DNA from: Haloarcula limicola | Lineage (GTDB): Archaea > Halobacteriota > Halobacteria > Halobacteriales > Haloarculaceae | Direction of reading: 5' to 3' | DNA length: 64,000 bases | NCBI RefSeq assembly: GCF_010119205.1 | Contig: NZ_WRXM01000004.1 | Location: 124,001-188,000, forward strand | Made by a program: the position numbers and the translations under genes | Notes under the pieces: generated by a model | Told to the model about the DNA's origin: nothing | The model's database searches: none | The model's input: only the letters and a program-made list of their open reading frames with translations | Part shown: piece by piece, positions 17,133 through 26,841 of the stretch | How the letters are laid out: each line of letters begins with the position of its first letter | How positions within the stretch are numbered: position 1 is the stretch's first letter

Positions 17133-19168
17133 GCCTCGATACGAGGGGTCAGCGACAACTCGGGAGCGGCGGCGCTCTGGGCGACGCGTTCTATCCGGCC
17201 TACCAGAAACTGTTCGACGACGAGGGCGACTTCGTCGACAGCGTCGGGAAGAAACTCGCACAGGCCCGGATGGCCGACAACGTCGAGATGTTCCTCGCGC
17301 GGGCGCTGGCCGTCGGCGTCATCGCGGGAGTGACCCTGTGGCTCGTCGGGACGTTTCTGGGCTACCTGCTCGTCACGCTGCTCTTTTCGGGTACCGAGGG
17401 GCCGACGTTCATCGGCGTCGCCATCCAGAACGAGGCGCTGCTCGCGGTCATCGACGCGCTGAAACTCCCCTTTCTGATTCTCGTCACCGGGCTGGTGTTC
17501 GGGGCTATCGGTTTCGGCATCGGCTTCGGCTCGCTCGTCTCGATCCCGTACTTCCGGGCCAGCGCGCGCGAACGCGAGATCAACATCCTTCTCTCGGACG
17601 CCATCTCCTTCATGTACGCCCTCTCGGTGGGCGGACTGAACCAACTGGAGATCCTCCACGCGATGGGGAAAGCGGACGACACGTACGGCGAAGCCGCGAA
17701 GGAGTTCCAGTCGATCGTCTTAGAGACGGAGTACTTCGATACGGACTACCGGTCCGCGGTTCGCAATCAGGCCATCGAGACGCCCTCGGACGAGCTCTCG
17801 CAGTTCCTGACGGACATGCTCTCGATCATCAACTCGGGCGGAGACATGACCTCCTTCTTAGAGGACCAGAAGGAAAAGCACATGCGGACCGCTCGACAGG
17901 AACAGGAGAAGATGCTGGAGACGCTGGAGCTGTTCGGCGAGATGTACATGACGCTCTCGCTGTTCCCGCTCTTGCTCATCATCATCCTCGTCATCATGTC
18001 GATGATGGGCAACGCCCAGCAGCGACTCATCTACGGCACCGTCTACGGCCTCATCCCGCTGACGGGAACGGCCTTCCTGGTGCTCGTCTCGACGGTCACG
18101 CAGGACGCCATCGGCGACGGCTACCTCCGGCCGACCGCCGACGAGGAGGACGTCGTCGTCGACGAGGGCGTCGGCGTGTTCAACCTCGGCCTCGTCGAGC
18201 AGTACACCGGAGCCTACGGCGTCTTCGACCGCATCAAGAGCCGCGAGGGGACCTACGAACTCGTCCAGATACTGAAACGGCCGGACCTCTTCTTCCGCGA
18301 CCACCCGATTCTGGTCCTCGGGCTGACCGTCCCGCTCTCGATCCTCGCGCTGGTCGTCGCCGTCGTCCTCGGGTGGGCGCCGCTCTCGCTCGACGGGATG
18401 CGAGCCAACCCCGTCTCGGGGACGTTCTTCTGGGTGTACGTTCCGATGTACATCAACTTCCTCCCGCTGGCGATCTTCTACGAGTGGAACCAGCGGTCGC
18501 GGAAGGCCATCATCGGCAACCTCTCGGAGAACCTCCGAAAGCTCGCCTCGGCGAACGACACGGGGATGACGCTGCTCGAATCCATCAAGGTGGTCTCCGA
18601 GACCTCGGCCGGGAAGCTCTCGGACGAGTTCGAGACGATGCACGCGAAGGTCAACTACGGGACCAGCCTCAAGGACGCCCTGCGGGAGTTCAACAACAAG
18701 TACCACGTCCCGCGGCTGGCCCGAACGGTGAAGCTCATCGCCGAGGCCCAGGAGGCCTCCAGCCAGATTCAGGATGTGCTCTCGACGGCGGCACAGGCCT
18801 CCGAGAACCAGGACGACATCGAACGGGAGCGAAAGTCCCGCACCCGGATGCAGACGGTCATCATCATCATGACCTACCTCACGCTGCTGGGCGTGATGGC
18901 GCTGCTGAAGACGCAGTTCCTCGACGTGATGTCCGGCCTGTCGACGCAGGCGTCGGGAGCCAGCGGCTCCGGCGCGCCGGGCGGGAGCTTCGGCGGCAAC
19001 GTCGACACGGAACTGCTCTCGATGCTGTTCTTCCACGCGGTGACGCTACAGGCGCTGCTCTCGTCGTTCATCGCGGGCTACATCCGGGAGGTGAAGTTGA
19101 TGGCCGGCGTGAAATTCGCCGTCATCCTCTCGACGATCGCGCTCGTAGTGTGGATGGCTGTGGGGTGA
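17129..19168 (+). CDS. PilC/TadC-type pilus assembly membrane protein
   Basis: A 679-residue protein with two type II secretion F domains. About eight or nine hydrophobic segments are spread over the length (for example near 56-86, 108-135, 275-330, 390-455, 575-600 and 625-679). Each F domain has the familiar helical cytoplasmic part (ISFMYALSVGGLNQLEIL; LRKLASANDTGMTLLESI). It forms the membrane platform for the PilB ATPase just upstream. The prepilin-like cassette begins 145 nt downstream. Confidence 0.94.
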   Translation: MSLDTRGQRQLGSGGALGDAFYPAYQKLFDDEGDFVDSVGKKLAQARMADNVEMFLARALAVGVIAGVTLWLVGTFLGYLLVTLLFSGTEGPTFIGVAIQNEALLAVIDALKLPFLILVTGLVFGAIGFGIGFGSLVSIPYFRASAREREINILLSDAISFMYALSVGGLNQLEILHAMGKADDTYGEAAKEFQSIVLETEYFDTDYRSAVRNQAIETPSDELSQFLTDMLSIINSGGDMTSFLEDQKEKHMRTARQEQEKMLETLELFGEMYMTLSLFPLLLIIILVIMSMMGNAQQRLIYGTVYGLIPLTGTAFLVLVSTVTQDAIGDGYLRPTADEEDVVVDEGVGVFNLGLVEQYTGAYGVFDRIKSREGTYELVQILKRPDLFFRDHPILVLGLTVPLSILALVVAVVLGWAPLSLDGMRANPVSGTFFWVYVPMYINFLPLAIFYEWNQRSRKAIIGNLSENLRKLASANDTGMTLLESIKVVSETSAGKLSDEFETMHAKVNYGTSLKDALREFNNKYHVPRLARTVKLIAEAQEASSQIQDVLSTAAQASENQDDIERERKSRTRMQTVIIIMTYLTLLGVMALLKTQFLDVMSGLSTQASGASGSGAPGGSFGGNVDTELLSMLFFHAVTLQALLSSFIAGYIREVKLMAGVKFAVILSTIALVVWMAVG

Positions 19169-19210
19169 GAGCGGCGACGGCCGCCGATATCAGTAATTGA
19201 GGGGTAGCGT

Positions 19211-19226
19211 AGATATTTAATAATAG
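19211..19226 (+). promoter_or_regulatory. TATA-rich promoter ahead of prepilin cassette 1
   Basis: In the 145-nt gap between the PilC-type gene and the first small prepilin-like gene, an AT-rich block (atatttaataatag) stands out from the surrounding GC-rich DNA. It lies about 90-100 nt before the ATG at 19314, which also has a purine-rich gaggggtga sequence 5 nt upstream. The cassette could therefore be transcribed separately from pilB-pilC. Confidence 0.4.
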
Positions 19227-19313
19227 TGCGATAGATGTTATACGATAGTCGAATGCGGTGGGATATAGCGAGCGACACGGGAATGCGGAGACGGACGATA
19301 GAGGGGTGAGATA

Positions 19314-19841
19314 ATGGACGACAGAGGGCAGACGGCACAGGATTTCGCCATCGGCACGAGCGTCCTGCTGGTCACGATCATCGGTGCGTTCGTCTTCATT
19401 CAGGGTGGCGCACTCTCGGTGTACGAGGACTCGGCGACGCCGATAGAGCAACCGCAAGCCGACCGCGTCGCCTCGTACCTCGTCGAGAACTACAGCGTCG
19501 ACGGCGATCCGAACGTCCTCCGGTACAACCAATCGAGCGGACTCGACCGAACGCTTTCGGCCGATACCGGACTATCGGACCTGACGGCGTCCGCCGGGGT
19601 GAACGTCTCCTCCACTCGCCGGACGAACCCCGACCTGAACGTCAGCATCGTCAACAGTTCGTCGCTCGAAGACGGGCGTCGAGAACCGGCCCGCGACGGA
19701 AACGGAATCGTGCTCGCGTGGGGAGAGAGCTACCGCGAGCAACCGTACGCCACCTCGACGCGAGTCGTCCGGCTGGCGAACGACGACGACGGGACACCGC
19801 AGTGTACCCCGACCTGTTGGCTGGTGGTTCGCGCGTGGTGA
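19314..19841 (+). CDS. Prepilin-like protein, DUF7287-type (cassette 1, gene 1)
   Basis: A 175-residue protein beginning with a class III-like signal. A short charged head ending in DRG is followed by QTAQDFAIG and a hydrophobic helix of about 20 residues, so cleavage by an archaeal prepilin peptidase after Gly is expected. The rest is an extracellular beta-rich domain with Asn-rich segments. The family is one I know as DUF7287; the number is from memory. Its paralogue is at 34413-34958. It is first of five overlapping genes, and its TGA overlaps the next GTG. Confidence 0.85.
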   Translation: MDDRGQTAQDFAIGTSVLLVTIIGAFVFIQGGALSVYEDSATPIEQPQADRVASYLVENYSVDGDPNVLRYNQSSGLDRTLSADTGLSDLTASAGVNVSSTRRTNPDLNVSIVNSSSLEDGRREPARDGNGIVLAWGESYREQPYATSTRVVRLANDDDGTPQCTPTCWLVVRAW

Positions 19842-20437
19842 GCGGCGATCGAGGACAGGCCTACACGCTCGAAGGCGTTCTCGCTGCGATCCTCGTCGTC
19901 GCGGCGACGGTGTACGGACTGCAAGCGATCGATACGCGCGCGTGGGAAGACGGGACGCGTCAGGAGACGCGACAGCTGAGCCAGCGCGCGAACGACCTGT
20001 TGACCGTCGCCGGCGAGACCGGCGCGCTGCGGAACGCGACGCTCTGTTACAGCGCCGGGAAGACGCGGCTCAACGGGAAGCAGGAGACGAAACCCGCCCG
20101 GTTCGAGCGGATGCTCAACCAGACCTTCGACGCGCAGGGCGACCAGTACAACCTCCATTTCAGCTACTGGAACGTTACGAGCGACGAACGGGAGACGCAG
20201 ATCGTCTCCGAGCGCTCCGAAGAGAACCTCAATCGTCCTCCGGCCAGCGCGACGGTGGCGACGACGACGGTCACACTCACCGATAGTATGGCGATTCGCA
20301 TCAACGGACCCGGGCCGGACGGCTGTACCGAAACCGGTCCCTCGCTCGAGAGTGACATCTCGACGTACTACCTGCAGGACGTCGACGAGCAGTCGGAGCT
20401 GTACAACGTCGTGGAGGTGCGACTGACCGTATGGTAG
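19838..20437 (+). CDS. Prepilin-like protein, DUF7288-type (cassette 1, gene 2)
   Basis: A 199-residue protein. The GTG at 19838 is chosen because it overlaps the previous stop (GTGA) and places VSGDRG directly before QAYTLEGVLAAILVVAATV, the prepilin-type cleavage site and hydrophobic helix. The long upstream reading frame is an Arg-rich shadow. The body is hydrophilic with several N-x-S/T sequons, as expected for a surface protein. The paralogue in cassette 2 is at 34960-35547. Confidence 0.83.
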   Translation: MSGDRGQAYTLEGVLAAILVVAATVYGLQAIDTRAWEDGTRQETRQLSQRANDLLTVAGETGALRNATLCYSAGKTRLNGKQETKPARFERMLNQTFDAQGDQYNLHFSYWNVTSDERETQIVSERSEENLNRPPASATVATTTVTLTDSMAIRINGPGPDGCTETGPSLESDISTYYLQDVDEQSELYNVVEVRLTVW

Positions 20438-21330
20438 CCGACGACCGCGGACAGTTGCTGCTCTTCGGCGGCATCACCGTCGCCGTCGTGTTCCTGGTCA
20501 CGATAGCGCTGACCAACAGCCTCATCGTGACCCAGAACGTGGCGACGCCGGACAACGCCGACCGTATCGAGCGGGTCGCCGACCGCGAAGCCGCCGTCGA
20601 GCGCGACCTACAGACGATCGTGGCGCGAACCCGCGCGACCAACGACACCGACGAGTTCGCCGACGCGCTCAACCGGAGCCTCGCGAATTACTCGACCTAC
20701 CAGACCCGCGTGAGCGGCGCTCGAACGGGCGCGTACGTCGGCGTGACGCTGAACAAGAGCAGTTCGAGGGGGTATCGAACCACCGGCTCCGGCGACTTTC
20801 AGCGACCCGACCCCAGCGGGCCGGGGAGTGCTAACGACTGGCCGGTCGTCGAAGACGCGGGCACCGTTTCGACGTTCGATATGACTGTGACGACGGTCAA
20901 CGGCGGGCCGTCGAACGCGTACACCGTCGTCGTCGAAGGCGATAGCGGTGACCGGTGGCGTCTGCGCGTTCTAGACCCGCTCGGTCCGGTCGAACGGGCT
21001 GTGAGGGTCGAGCACTCGGGGACGACTTCGACCGTCTGTAGCACCCCGACCGATACGCAGGATATCCGTCTCAACGTTACGACCGGGAAGTGTACTATCG
21101 CCGGGGCCCCGACGACGTTCCAGCCGTTCGAGGCCGTCCTCGATAGCCCCTACGATGTCCGGTTCGAGAACGGCAACAGGGCCGGCGGAAACTACGTCTT
21201 CGCGTCGACAGGAACGTACCCCAGTGAGAGCTACAGTGCCAGCGACTACACTTCCTACCCTGCCGTCCCCGCGATCGACGTTACCTACACCAACTACGAA
21301 CGCACCATCCTCGTCAACGAAACGCCATGA
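20431..21330 (+). CDS. Prepilin-like protein, DUF7261-type (cassette 1, gene 3)
   Basis: A 299-residue protein with ADDRG then QLLLFGGITVAVVFLVTIAL, a prepilin-like cleavage site and N-terminal helix. A beta-rich extracellular domain with many N-x-S/T sequons follows. It overlaps the upstream gene by 7 nt and the downstream gene by 4 nt. The counterpart in cassette 2 is at 35535-36554. It is probably a minor pilin or pseudopilin-like subunit; this is inferred from the N-terminus and the neighbouring PilB/PilC. Confidence 0.83.
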   Translation: MVADDRGQLLLFGGITVAVVFLVTIALTNSLIVTQNVATPDNADRIERVADREAAVERDLQTIVARTRATNDTDEFADALNRSLANYSTYQTRVSGARTGAYVGVTLNKSSSRGYRTTGSGDFQRPDPSGPGSANDWPVVEDAGTVSTFDMTVTTVNGGPSNAYTVVVEGDSGDRWRLRVLDPLGPVERAVRVEHSGTTSTVCSTPTDTQDIRLNVTTGKCTIAGAPTTFQPFEAVLDSPYDVRFENGNRAGGNYVFASTGTYPSESYSASDYTSYPAVPAIDVTYTNYERTILVNETP

Positions 21331-21782
21331 TCCGAGATACACGCGCCGTCTCACCGGCGATCACGCAGGCGTTGGCCATCGGCATCTCGACGATTCTGGT
21401 GACCGGACTGCTCATCGGCGGGGCGCAACTGGTCACCGACCAGCGGGAGGCCGTCGCTCGCCAGGGGCTGGTCGACGTCGGGTCGGGTATCACGAGCGAC
21501 CTCGTCCGTCTCGACCAGTTCGACACCGACAGGCTATCTAGTAACCTCTCCTTCCAATCGCACTATCCCGAGCGCATCGCCGGCGAGCAGTACAGAATCG
21601 TCGTCGATCCCGGACCGGAGCGGACGACTATCTACGTCAACATGACGAGCCGCGACCTCTCGACGCAGGTTCGCTTCGACAACGAGACCGAACCCGGCAT
21701 CTGTCCGAGCATCGTCAACGGCGGTCCGGTCGCCGTCGCGTACAACGCCACGGAGCCGTGCTTGGAGGTGCGAAACGGATGA
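21327..21782 (+). CDS. Prepilin-like protein, DUF7266-type (cassette 1, gene 4)
   Basis: A 151-residue protein with the N-terminus RDTRAVSPAITQALAIGIST and a further hydrophobic run. RAVSP is the same motif seen in haloarchaeal adhesion pilins, with cleavage expected after Ala or at the RA/V junction. The remainder has a VAYNATEP segment near the end. It overlaps both neighbours by 4 nt. The paralogue is at 36547-36990. Confidence 0.83.
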   Translation: MIRDTRAVSPAITQALAIGISTILVTGLLIGGAQLVTDQREAVARQGLVDVGSGITSDLVRLDQFDTDRLSSNLSFQSHYPERIAGEQYRIVVDPGPERTTIYVNMTSRDLSTQVRFDNETEPGICPSIVNGGPVAVAYNATEPCLEVRNG

Positions 21783-22519
21783 GGGCGAAGACGAACCGCG
21801 CGGTCTCGGACTTGGTCGCGTTCACGCTGGTGTTCAGCGTCATCATCTCGATGATCGGCCTGATGACTGTCGGCGGCGTCGGCGCGCTCGACGACGTTCG
21901 GGAGGGGACCGAGACCAACGTCGCGGAGGCGACGATGCTCGGCTACGCCGAGACGCTCGCCGACCAGCGAGCCAGCGACGCGCCGCGCCGGTCGACGACC
22001 ATCAAACTCCAGGGTCACGGTCTCGAGCGGGCGACCTCAGCTATCTCCGTCACCGTCGACAACGGATCTGGGACCCCGGTCGATGGAAAATCGCTCTCTA
22101 CGAGTGCGTTCGTCCGATCGACCGATACCGGGACCGAGTTAGTGTACAGCAACGGCGCGCTGTTCCGCGTCGAAGAGGGCGGCTTCGTGGTCGTTCGCCT
22201 TCCACCGATACGCTGTGATGCGAACAGCGCGCATCTCCCGCTGACTGCCGTCCGCGGATCAGTCAACGTCTCCGCGGAGAACCGCGTGACGCTCCGCAGC
22301 GAGGTGGCCGACCGGTCGCTCGTCTATCCCGTCGACGCGTCGGACGCGAGCGCGGACTCCGTCGAAGTCGACGTGCGGAACACGGCGTACCCCGAAGCGT
22401 GGGAGCGAGTGTTCGAAGAGCGACTCCCGAACTGGACGGGGAGCAATGGCGTCTACAGCTGCGACACCGACCGCGCGGTCGTTCACCGGACGGCGATCGA
22501 CATCACGGTCGTGAACTAA
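21779..22519 (+). CDS. Prepilin-like protein, DUF7289-type (cassette 1, gene 5)
   Basis: A 246-residue protein starting MRAKTNRAVSDLVAFTLVFS, again an RA/VS junction before a hydrophobic helix. The ATG at 21779 overlaps the previous stop (ATGA). The ectodomain includes the RVEEGGFVVVRLPP segment shared with the large convergent proteins of this region, and two Cys that could pair. It ends one base before the convergent 1274-residue protein. The paralogue is at 36983-37735. Confidence 0.83.
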   Translation: MRAKTNRAVSDLVAFTLVFSVIISMIGLMTVGGVGALDDVREGTETNVAEATMLGYAETLADQRASDAPRRSTTIKLQGHGLERATSAISVTVDNGSGTPVDGKSLSTSAFVRSTDTGTELVYSNGALFRVEEGGFVVVRLPPIRCDANSAHLPLTAVRGSVNVSAENRVTLRSEVADRSLVYPVDASDASADSVEVDVRNTAYPEAWERVFEERLPNWTGSNGVYSCDTDRAVVHRTAIDITVVN

Positions 22520-22520
22520 C

Positions 22521-25500
22521 TCAGCCGCTCCCGACCGTTATCGTCGAGGAGTCCACCGAAATGGGCGAGTCCTCCGTGTTGCTGTCGCCGTCGTCGACCT
22601 CTTGGAGGAACAGCTCACCAGTGACGGTGTCGTCCGTATTTCCTGACGACTCCGTGTCGCTGTAGACGGTTACGTTGTAGATGTAGTAGCCGGGGTCGAG
22701 GTCGCTATCGAAGCCGACGTACGCCGGAACCGGGCCCTCCCCGGCTAAGTTCCCCGAACCGACCCGCTTGCTGACCGTCTCATTTACGACCGTCGCGCCC
22801 GTGTTCTTGTTCGTGATGGTCAGCCGCACGTCGCGCTCGTCCCCGACGGTGCCGCTGTTTTGAACTTTGACGTTCATCCGAGAGATGCCACCGCGCCGCT
22901 CGATTATCCCTCCCGTATCGTAATCTGACGTACCGATGTTGATGCTCGTGTCCCGGACCACCGAGACGGCCGACTCGCCGACGAACAGCCGGCGGTTCGA
23001 AGCGGTGACGTCCTCGGTCTCGACGTAGTACGTGTAGTTGCTCTTCGCCCTCGGCAGATCGAACGTCCGCGTCTTCGAGTTCCCGCTGGCGAGGGAGACG
23101 GACTTGCTCGCGACTTCGGTAAACCCGCCGCCGGCTGCATCGTCGTCGCGGACGAACAGCGTCACGTCCTGCGTGTCGCTGGCCGCGCCGGTGTTGTAGA
23201 TCTTCACCGTCGCTTCCGGCGCGTCGTCGACGTCAGCGGTGGCCGGACCGCTGACGCTGACGAGGAAGTTCGCGGCCGGCGGGTCACCGATGGTGACGAA
23301 GCCGGAGCGCTCACTCGCGGGCGTGCTCGACGCCGTCGCGTCGGTCGTCCACTCGTACGTGCCCGTCGAGTGCGCGGTATCGAGACCGAATGAGACCGTC
23401 TCGGACTCGCCGGGGCCGAGGTCGTCTACGGATCGCACTCCCTCGTCGATACCCGCGAACGTCGCCCGAACGGGCGTGCTTCCCGACTTCCCCCCGAAAT
23501 TGGTGACGGTGACGTCAAGGTCCGTATCCTCGCCCTGATTGACTTTACTGGGTACGTCGACGTCGGTGATTCTGAACTTCGCGGGTTCCTGTACCGTCCG
23601 CTCAAGCGAGACGACGCGGAACGTCGCGACGGCGTCGTTGTAGTCCGGATCACCCGACCTATGCGCGTTGCCCGGGCTGGCGTCTTCCTTCGAGAGCTCG
23701 TAGAGGAAGACTCGCTCGTCGTCGGCCAATTGGAGTCTACCGTCGTCGCTCACTTTCCCGCCGAGCATGTCGTCGATACCCAACTGTGCGACTCCCGCCT
23801 GCTGGTAGGCGGGTAACTCGTCGCCGTCCCCGAGAATGACGACGTTCTCCGAGTTGGAATCGCCGTCGATGGCGATGCGTTCGGGGCCTCGGTCGTCACA
23901 TTTCCACGCTGGGATGTCGTACAAGCGCCCGTTGTCGTAGACGTCTACGTCTTCGTGGATGACGTCACTGTCCACGTACCTGTCACAGTAGTACGAGCGA
24001 GCAAATAGAGAGAGGTTCGAATCGGGGGCTAACGTCAGCCGTTCCGTATAGATGTCAGGATAGTCTTCGTTCCTCATCCGGCGTTCTGCCTCGGGATGGT
24101 TGACGTCTCCGTCCTCGTAGTCCTCCCACAGTAGTCGGCTGTATTCACCTGTCTCGTTCTCAATCCGCAAATGCATCTCCACGGGTGCGCCGAAAGTGTA
24201 GCCGTTATAGTACCCTTCTAGCTCTGCCCCGTTCATCTCTATCTCCGCTCTGACGCCTTCTTCGACGGTTATTTTCCCGTCATCGCTATCGATCGGCTCC
24301 CACCCGTCGTGGACCTCTAAATTCTGATACAACGAGGTGTTCGCGGTCGAAATCCGGAGTTTGTTGTTGCCGTAATCGAACTCCTCGTGGTTGGCTGTAA
24401 CCGTCCACGCCGCGGTCCGATTTTCGTTCGGCGCGAGCGTCAGCGTCTTCGAAGCGATAGTTGCCCCCGTCGAGGCGTTCGCGATACGGACGGTCTGGGT
24501 TCCCGAACTCGAACCGGTGTTGTTCACGCGAACGTCGAAGGTGGTCTGATTGCCCATCGCGACCGGGTTCTTCGAGATGGTCGACCCCGTGATGACGAAG
24601 TTGGCCGCCGGTGACGGGCCGACGTAGAAGTTCCCGGTTTGGGTCTCGTTCGGCGTCTCGACGGTGTAGGTGTAGAGACCGTTCGTGTGTGCGCCGAAGG
24701 TGTGGCTCACCGTCGCTATCTGGCTCTCAGGGGGGCCCGCGAGGTCGCCGTTTAAGTCCATCGTCGTCGTCGATTCCGCGACGAGCGCTCCAGTCGACCC
24801 GTTTTCGATGCGAACAATCACGTCGTCTTCGATGGTCTGCCCGCCGGTGTTTTTCACGTCCGCGTCGACGGCGACCGCGTCGCCCTCGTCGGCGTTCGTC
24901 GGCGGCGACACCGATTGGATGCTGAAGTATCCCGCCTCGCCGACGGTGAATGGGTCTACCGCCTCCGTGTTCGATGCGAGGTCGCCGCTGAACTCCAGTC
25001 GGTATGTTCCGGTGTCGCTCGTCGGCAGTTCCTCACCGACGTGCACGGTTTTCGTCCCCTCCGGCGGCACCGAGACGTTCCACGTCGCTCGCGGCGTCCC
25101 GTCGACGGTCATCGTGAGCGTCTCTATCGCGGTCATGTCACCGGCGTCGCCCGGACCGCTGTTCTCGAGCGTCACCGTCGCGCTCGACGGCTCGGCTCCC
25201 AGATTCACACCGCTCGGAACGGACACGGACGAGATTCGGGCATTTGGATATCCGTCCTGACTGTCGAACGCGACCTTCTGATGTGCCGTCTCGTCGGCTA
25301 TCACGGTCAGATTGTGCGGGTTCCCGTCGTCGACGATTCGGCTGTTCGGGAGCGGCTGAGTTACCGTCGTACTCTCCCCACCGTCGAGCGTCACCGACTG
25401 CGAATCGTACGTCGCGTTATCGTAACTGAAACGTACTGGCCTCGTCGCCCGTAACCCCCCGGTATTCGTGACCGTCGCCGTTACTTGTGGCTGACTCCCC

Positions 25501-26345
25501 GGACTCCGCATGATACCGACGTTCGAGACGGCGTAGTGGGGGTCCGAGACGTCCCCGAGTTGGAAGGTGATCTCGACGGTGTCACCGGGATTGACAGTCC
25601 CGGTGGGATTGACCGAGACGCGCCGATCGTCGTAGTTGTTCCGCGCCCAATTCGCCCAGCCGCGCGCGTAGAGACTGTCCTCTATCTTCAGCGTCGCGTT
25701 CTGAACGTTCGAGGGCTTACAGACGAACCCGATCGGACCGGTTCCCGGCGGCGGTGCGGCGTACGTCCCGTTGGTGTAGAGCGCACGGCTCATGTTCCGC
25801 TGTTGGATCTGCTGGGCGGTGACGTTGCGCTGTGCCCGAATCTCGCCCGAAGAAGTGATCTGCCCGTTGATGTCGACGAACGCGACCGACAGCGACCCGT
25901 TCTCGTAGGTCACGTCCGGCGGCGAGGACATCGTCGTGCCCGCCTCGGTCAACCGCCAGACGCCCCCGCCCTCGTAGCCGACGTTCTTCCCGCTCTCCTC
26001 GTACCGGATGCTACTGAGATCGCGTGCGCCGCTAGAACAGGTCGCGTTTTCGTTCAGCGTGAGGTTGTACGTCGGGTCGTGTGAGACCGATACCTTCCCG
26101 TCGACCTCGTCGGGGATATCGAACGACGCGTTGCCGCCGCTCGACTGCTGGAACACGCTGTCGATCTTGAGCAGCGACTCCTCTGCGATCTCGGTGTTTG
26201 CGTCCTGGTTCACGTCGCTGATCGTCGCCCACCCGGCGACGAGAACGACGACGACCCCCACCGTCGTGATACCGATCAGCAATACGACAGCCAAGACGTT
26301 GGAGACGCCACGCTCTCCCCCGACTGACCGGCCTCCTCCAATCAT
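22521..26345 (-). CDS. Giant surface protein: pilin-like N-terminus plus CARDB-like repeats
   Basis: A 1274-residue protein. Residues 1-45 look like a class III signal (GGERG then VSNVLAVVLLIGITTVGVVV). Residues about 45-300 resemble the DUF7289 ectodomain (YEGGGVWRLTEAG, SPPDVTYENGSLSV). The rest carries at least seven beta-sandwich repeats with the CARDB/COG1361 hallmark of a strand then N-T-G or N-S-G (for example VTNTGG, LENSGPG, VKNTGG, VNNTGS, VTNFGG, IYNTGA, VQNSGT). A non-repeat insert lies near residues 675-920. ATG at 26345 is chosen over an upstream TTG. It is likely a pilus-tip or surface adhesin; function is inferred. Confidence 0.8.
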   Translation of the reverse strand: MIGGGRSVGGERGVSNVLAVVLLIGITTVGVVVVLVAGWATISDVNQDANTEIAEESLLKIDSVFQQSSGGNASFDIPDEVDGKVSVSHDPTYNLTLNENATCSSGARDLSSIRYEESGKNVGYEGGGVWRLTEAGTTMSSPPDVTYENGSLSVAFVDINGQITSSGEIRAQRNVTAQQIQQRNMSRALYTNGTYAAPPPGTGPIGFVCKPSNVQNATLKIEDSLYARGWANWARNNYDDRRVSVNPTGTVNPGDTVEITFQLGDVSDPHYAVSNVGIMRSPGSQPQVTATVTNTGGLRATRPVRFSYDNATYDSQSVTLDGGESTTVTQPLPNSRIVDDGNPHNLTVIADETAHQKVAFDSQDGYPNARISSVSVPSGVNLGAEPSSATVTLENSGPGDAGDMTAIETLTMTVDGTPRATWNVSVPPEGTKTVHVGEELPTSDTGTYRLEFSGDLASNTEAVDPFTVGEAGYFSIQSVSPPTNADEGDAVAVDADVKNTGGQTIEDDVIVRIENGSTGALVAESTTTMDLNGDLAGPPESQIATVSHTFGAHTNGLYTYTVETPNETQTGNFYVGPSPAANFVITGSTISKNPVAMGNQTTFDVRVNNTGSSSGTQTVRIANASTGATIASKTLTLAPNENRTAAWTVTANHEEFDYGNNKLRISTANTSLYQNLEVHDGWEPIDSDDGKITVEEGVRAEIEMNGAELEGYYNGYTFGAPVEMHLRIENETGEYSRLLWEDYEDGDVNHPEAERRMRNEDYPDIYTERLTLAPDSNLSLFARSYYCDRYVDSDVIHEDVDVYDNGRLYDIPAWKCDDRGPERIAIDGDSNSENVVILGDGDELPAYQQAGVAQLGIDDMLGGKVSDDGRLQLADDERVFLYELSKEDASPGNAHRSGDPDYNDAVATFRVVSLERTVQEPAKFRITDVDVPSKVNQGEDTDLDVTVTNFGGKSGSTPVRATFAGIDEGVRSVDDLGPGESETVSFGLDTAHSTGTYEWTTDATASSTPASERSGFVTIGDPPAANFLVSVSGPATADVDDAPEATVKIYNTGAASDTQDVTLFVRDDDAAGGGFTEVASKSVSLASGNSKTRTFDLPRAKSNYTYYVETEDVTASNRRLFVGESAVSVVRDTSINIGTSDYDTGGIIERRGGISRMNVKVQNSGTVGDERDVRLTITNKNTGATVVNETVSKRVGSGNLAGEGPVPAYVGFDSDLDPGYYIYNVTVYSDTESSGNTDDTVTGELFLQEVDDGDSNTEDSPISVDSSTITVGSG

Positions 26346-26594
26346 TCTATGCAACCACGCTATCGACTGACAAAAACCCTCCGGTGAAAATCAAATCCAG
26401 ACAATACCGGAAGTAACCGCGTCTTACCGCCCGATATGTGGCGGGTGATAATTCCCCGCAGAAGACCTGTCCGACGAGATTGACACAATCTTCTGGGCAA
26501 ACGGATTCCAAGCCGGTGATATCCGAGACAGGTCCATCAGTGAAAGTCGGACGAACGAAACGGAGAATCCGTCTCTCGGCCCGTTAGAGTGGTT
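26346..26594. other. Intergenic region outside the element, no clear gene
   Basis: This stretch lies between the giant surface protein's start and the integrase remnant. A plus-strand frame is open for about 68 codons (from about 26452 to the stop at 26668) with no plausible start and no recognised family (it reads EIDTIFWANGFQAGDIRD). It may be gene debris, as expected beside a used integration site. The promoter of the giant protein should lie near its right-hand end on the minus strand. Confidence 0.4.
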
Positions 26595-26757
26595 TTACGA
26601 ACACACTTCGCTGATTTCCGAGCGCCGAAGTCCGATTCCGATCGGCAGGCAGAAGGCCAACGGCTGGTGAGGCGTCTCGACCTGCTCGGTGAGTCGCGTC
26701 AGTTCGTCGTCCGATAGCCACACCCGTTTCTCGTCGTCTTGTCGTAGAGAACGCAGA
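26595..26757 (-). pseudogene. Tyrosine integrase fragment (core-domain start)
   Basis: On the minus strand the peptide KRVWLSDDELTRLTEQ, followed by LAFCLPIGIGLRRSEISEV, matches the start of the catalytic domain of haloarchaeal tyrosine recombinases. The L-R-R-S-E-I part corresponds to the first catalytic Arg block (usual G-L-R-x-x-E-x). The frame stops right after, and no N-terminal or HxxR/Tyr part is found nearby. It lies just outside the left attachment repeat of the present element, so it is best read as a relic of an earlier insertion. Confidence 0.55.
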
Positions 26758-26758
26758 C

Positions 26759-26773
26759 GGACTCGCCGGGATT
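26759..26773. repeat. Decayed third attachment-site copy
   Basis: The 15 bases ggactcgccgggatt are identical to the first part of the 30-bp attachment core at 26842 and 34098; after that the match breaks down. A perfect hairpin (gcaaaccc gaa gggtttgc, 26776-26794) follows directly. It sits between the integrase relic and the intact left repeat. Confidence 0.5.
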
Positions 26774-26841
26774 GAGCAAACCCGAAGGGTTTGCGATGTT
26801 CGGCGAGTGCACGACTGAGCGAACTCAGTGAGCGAAGGAAG

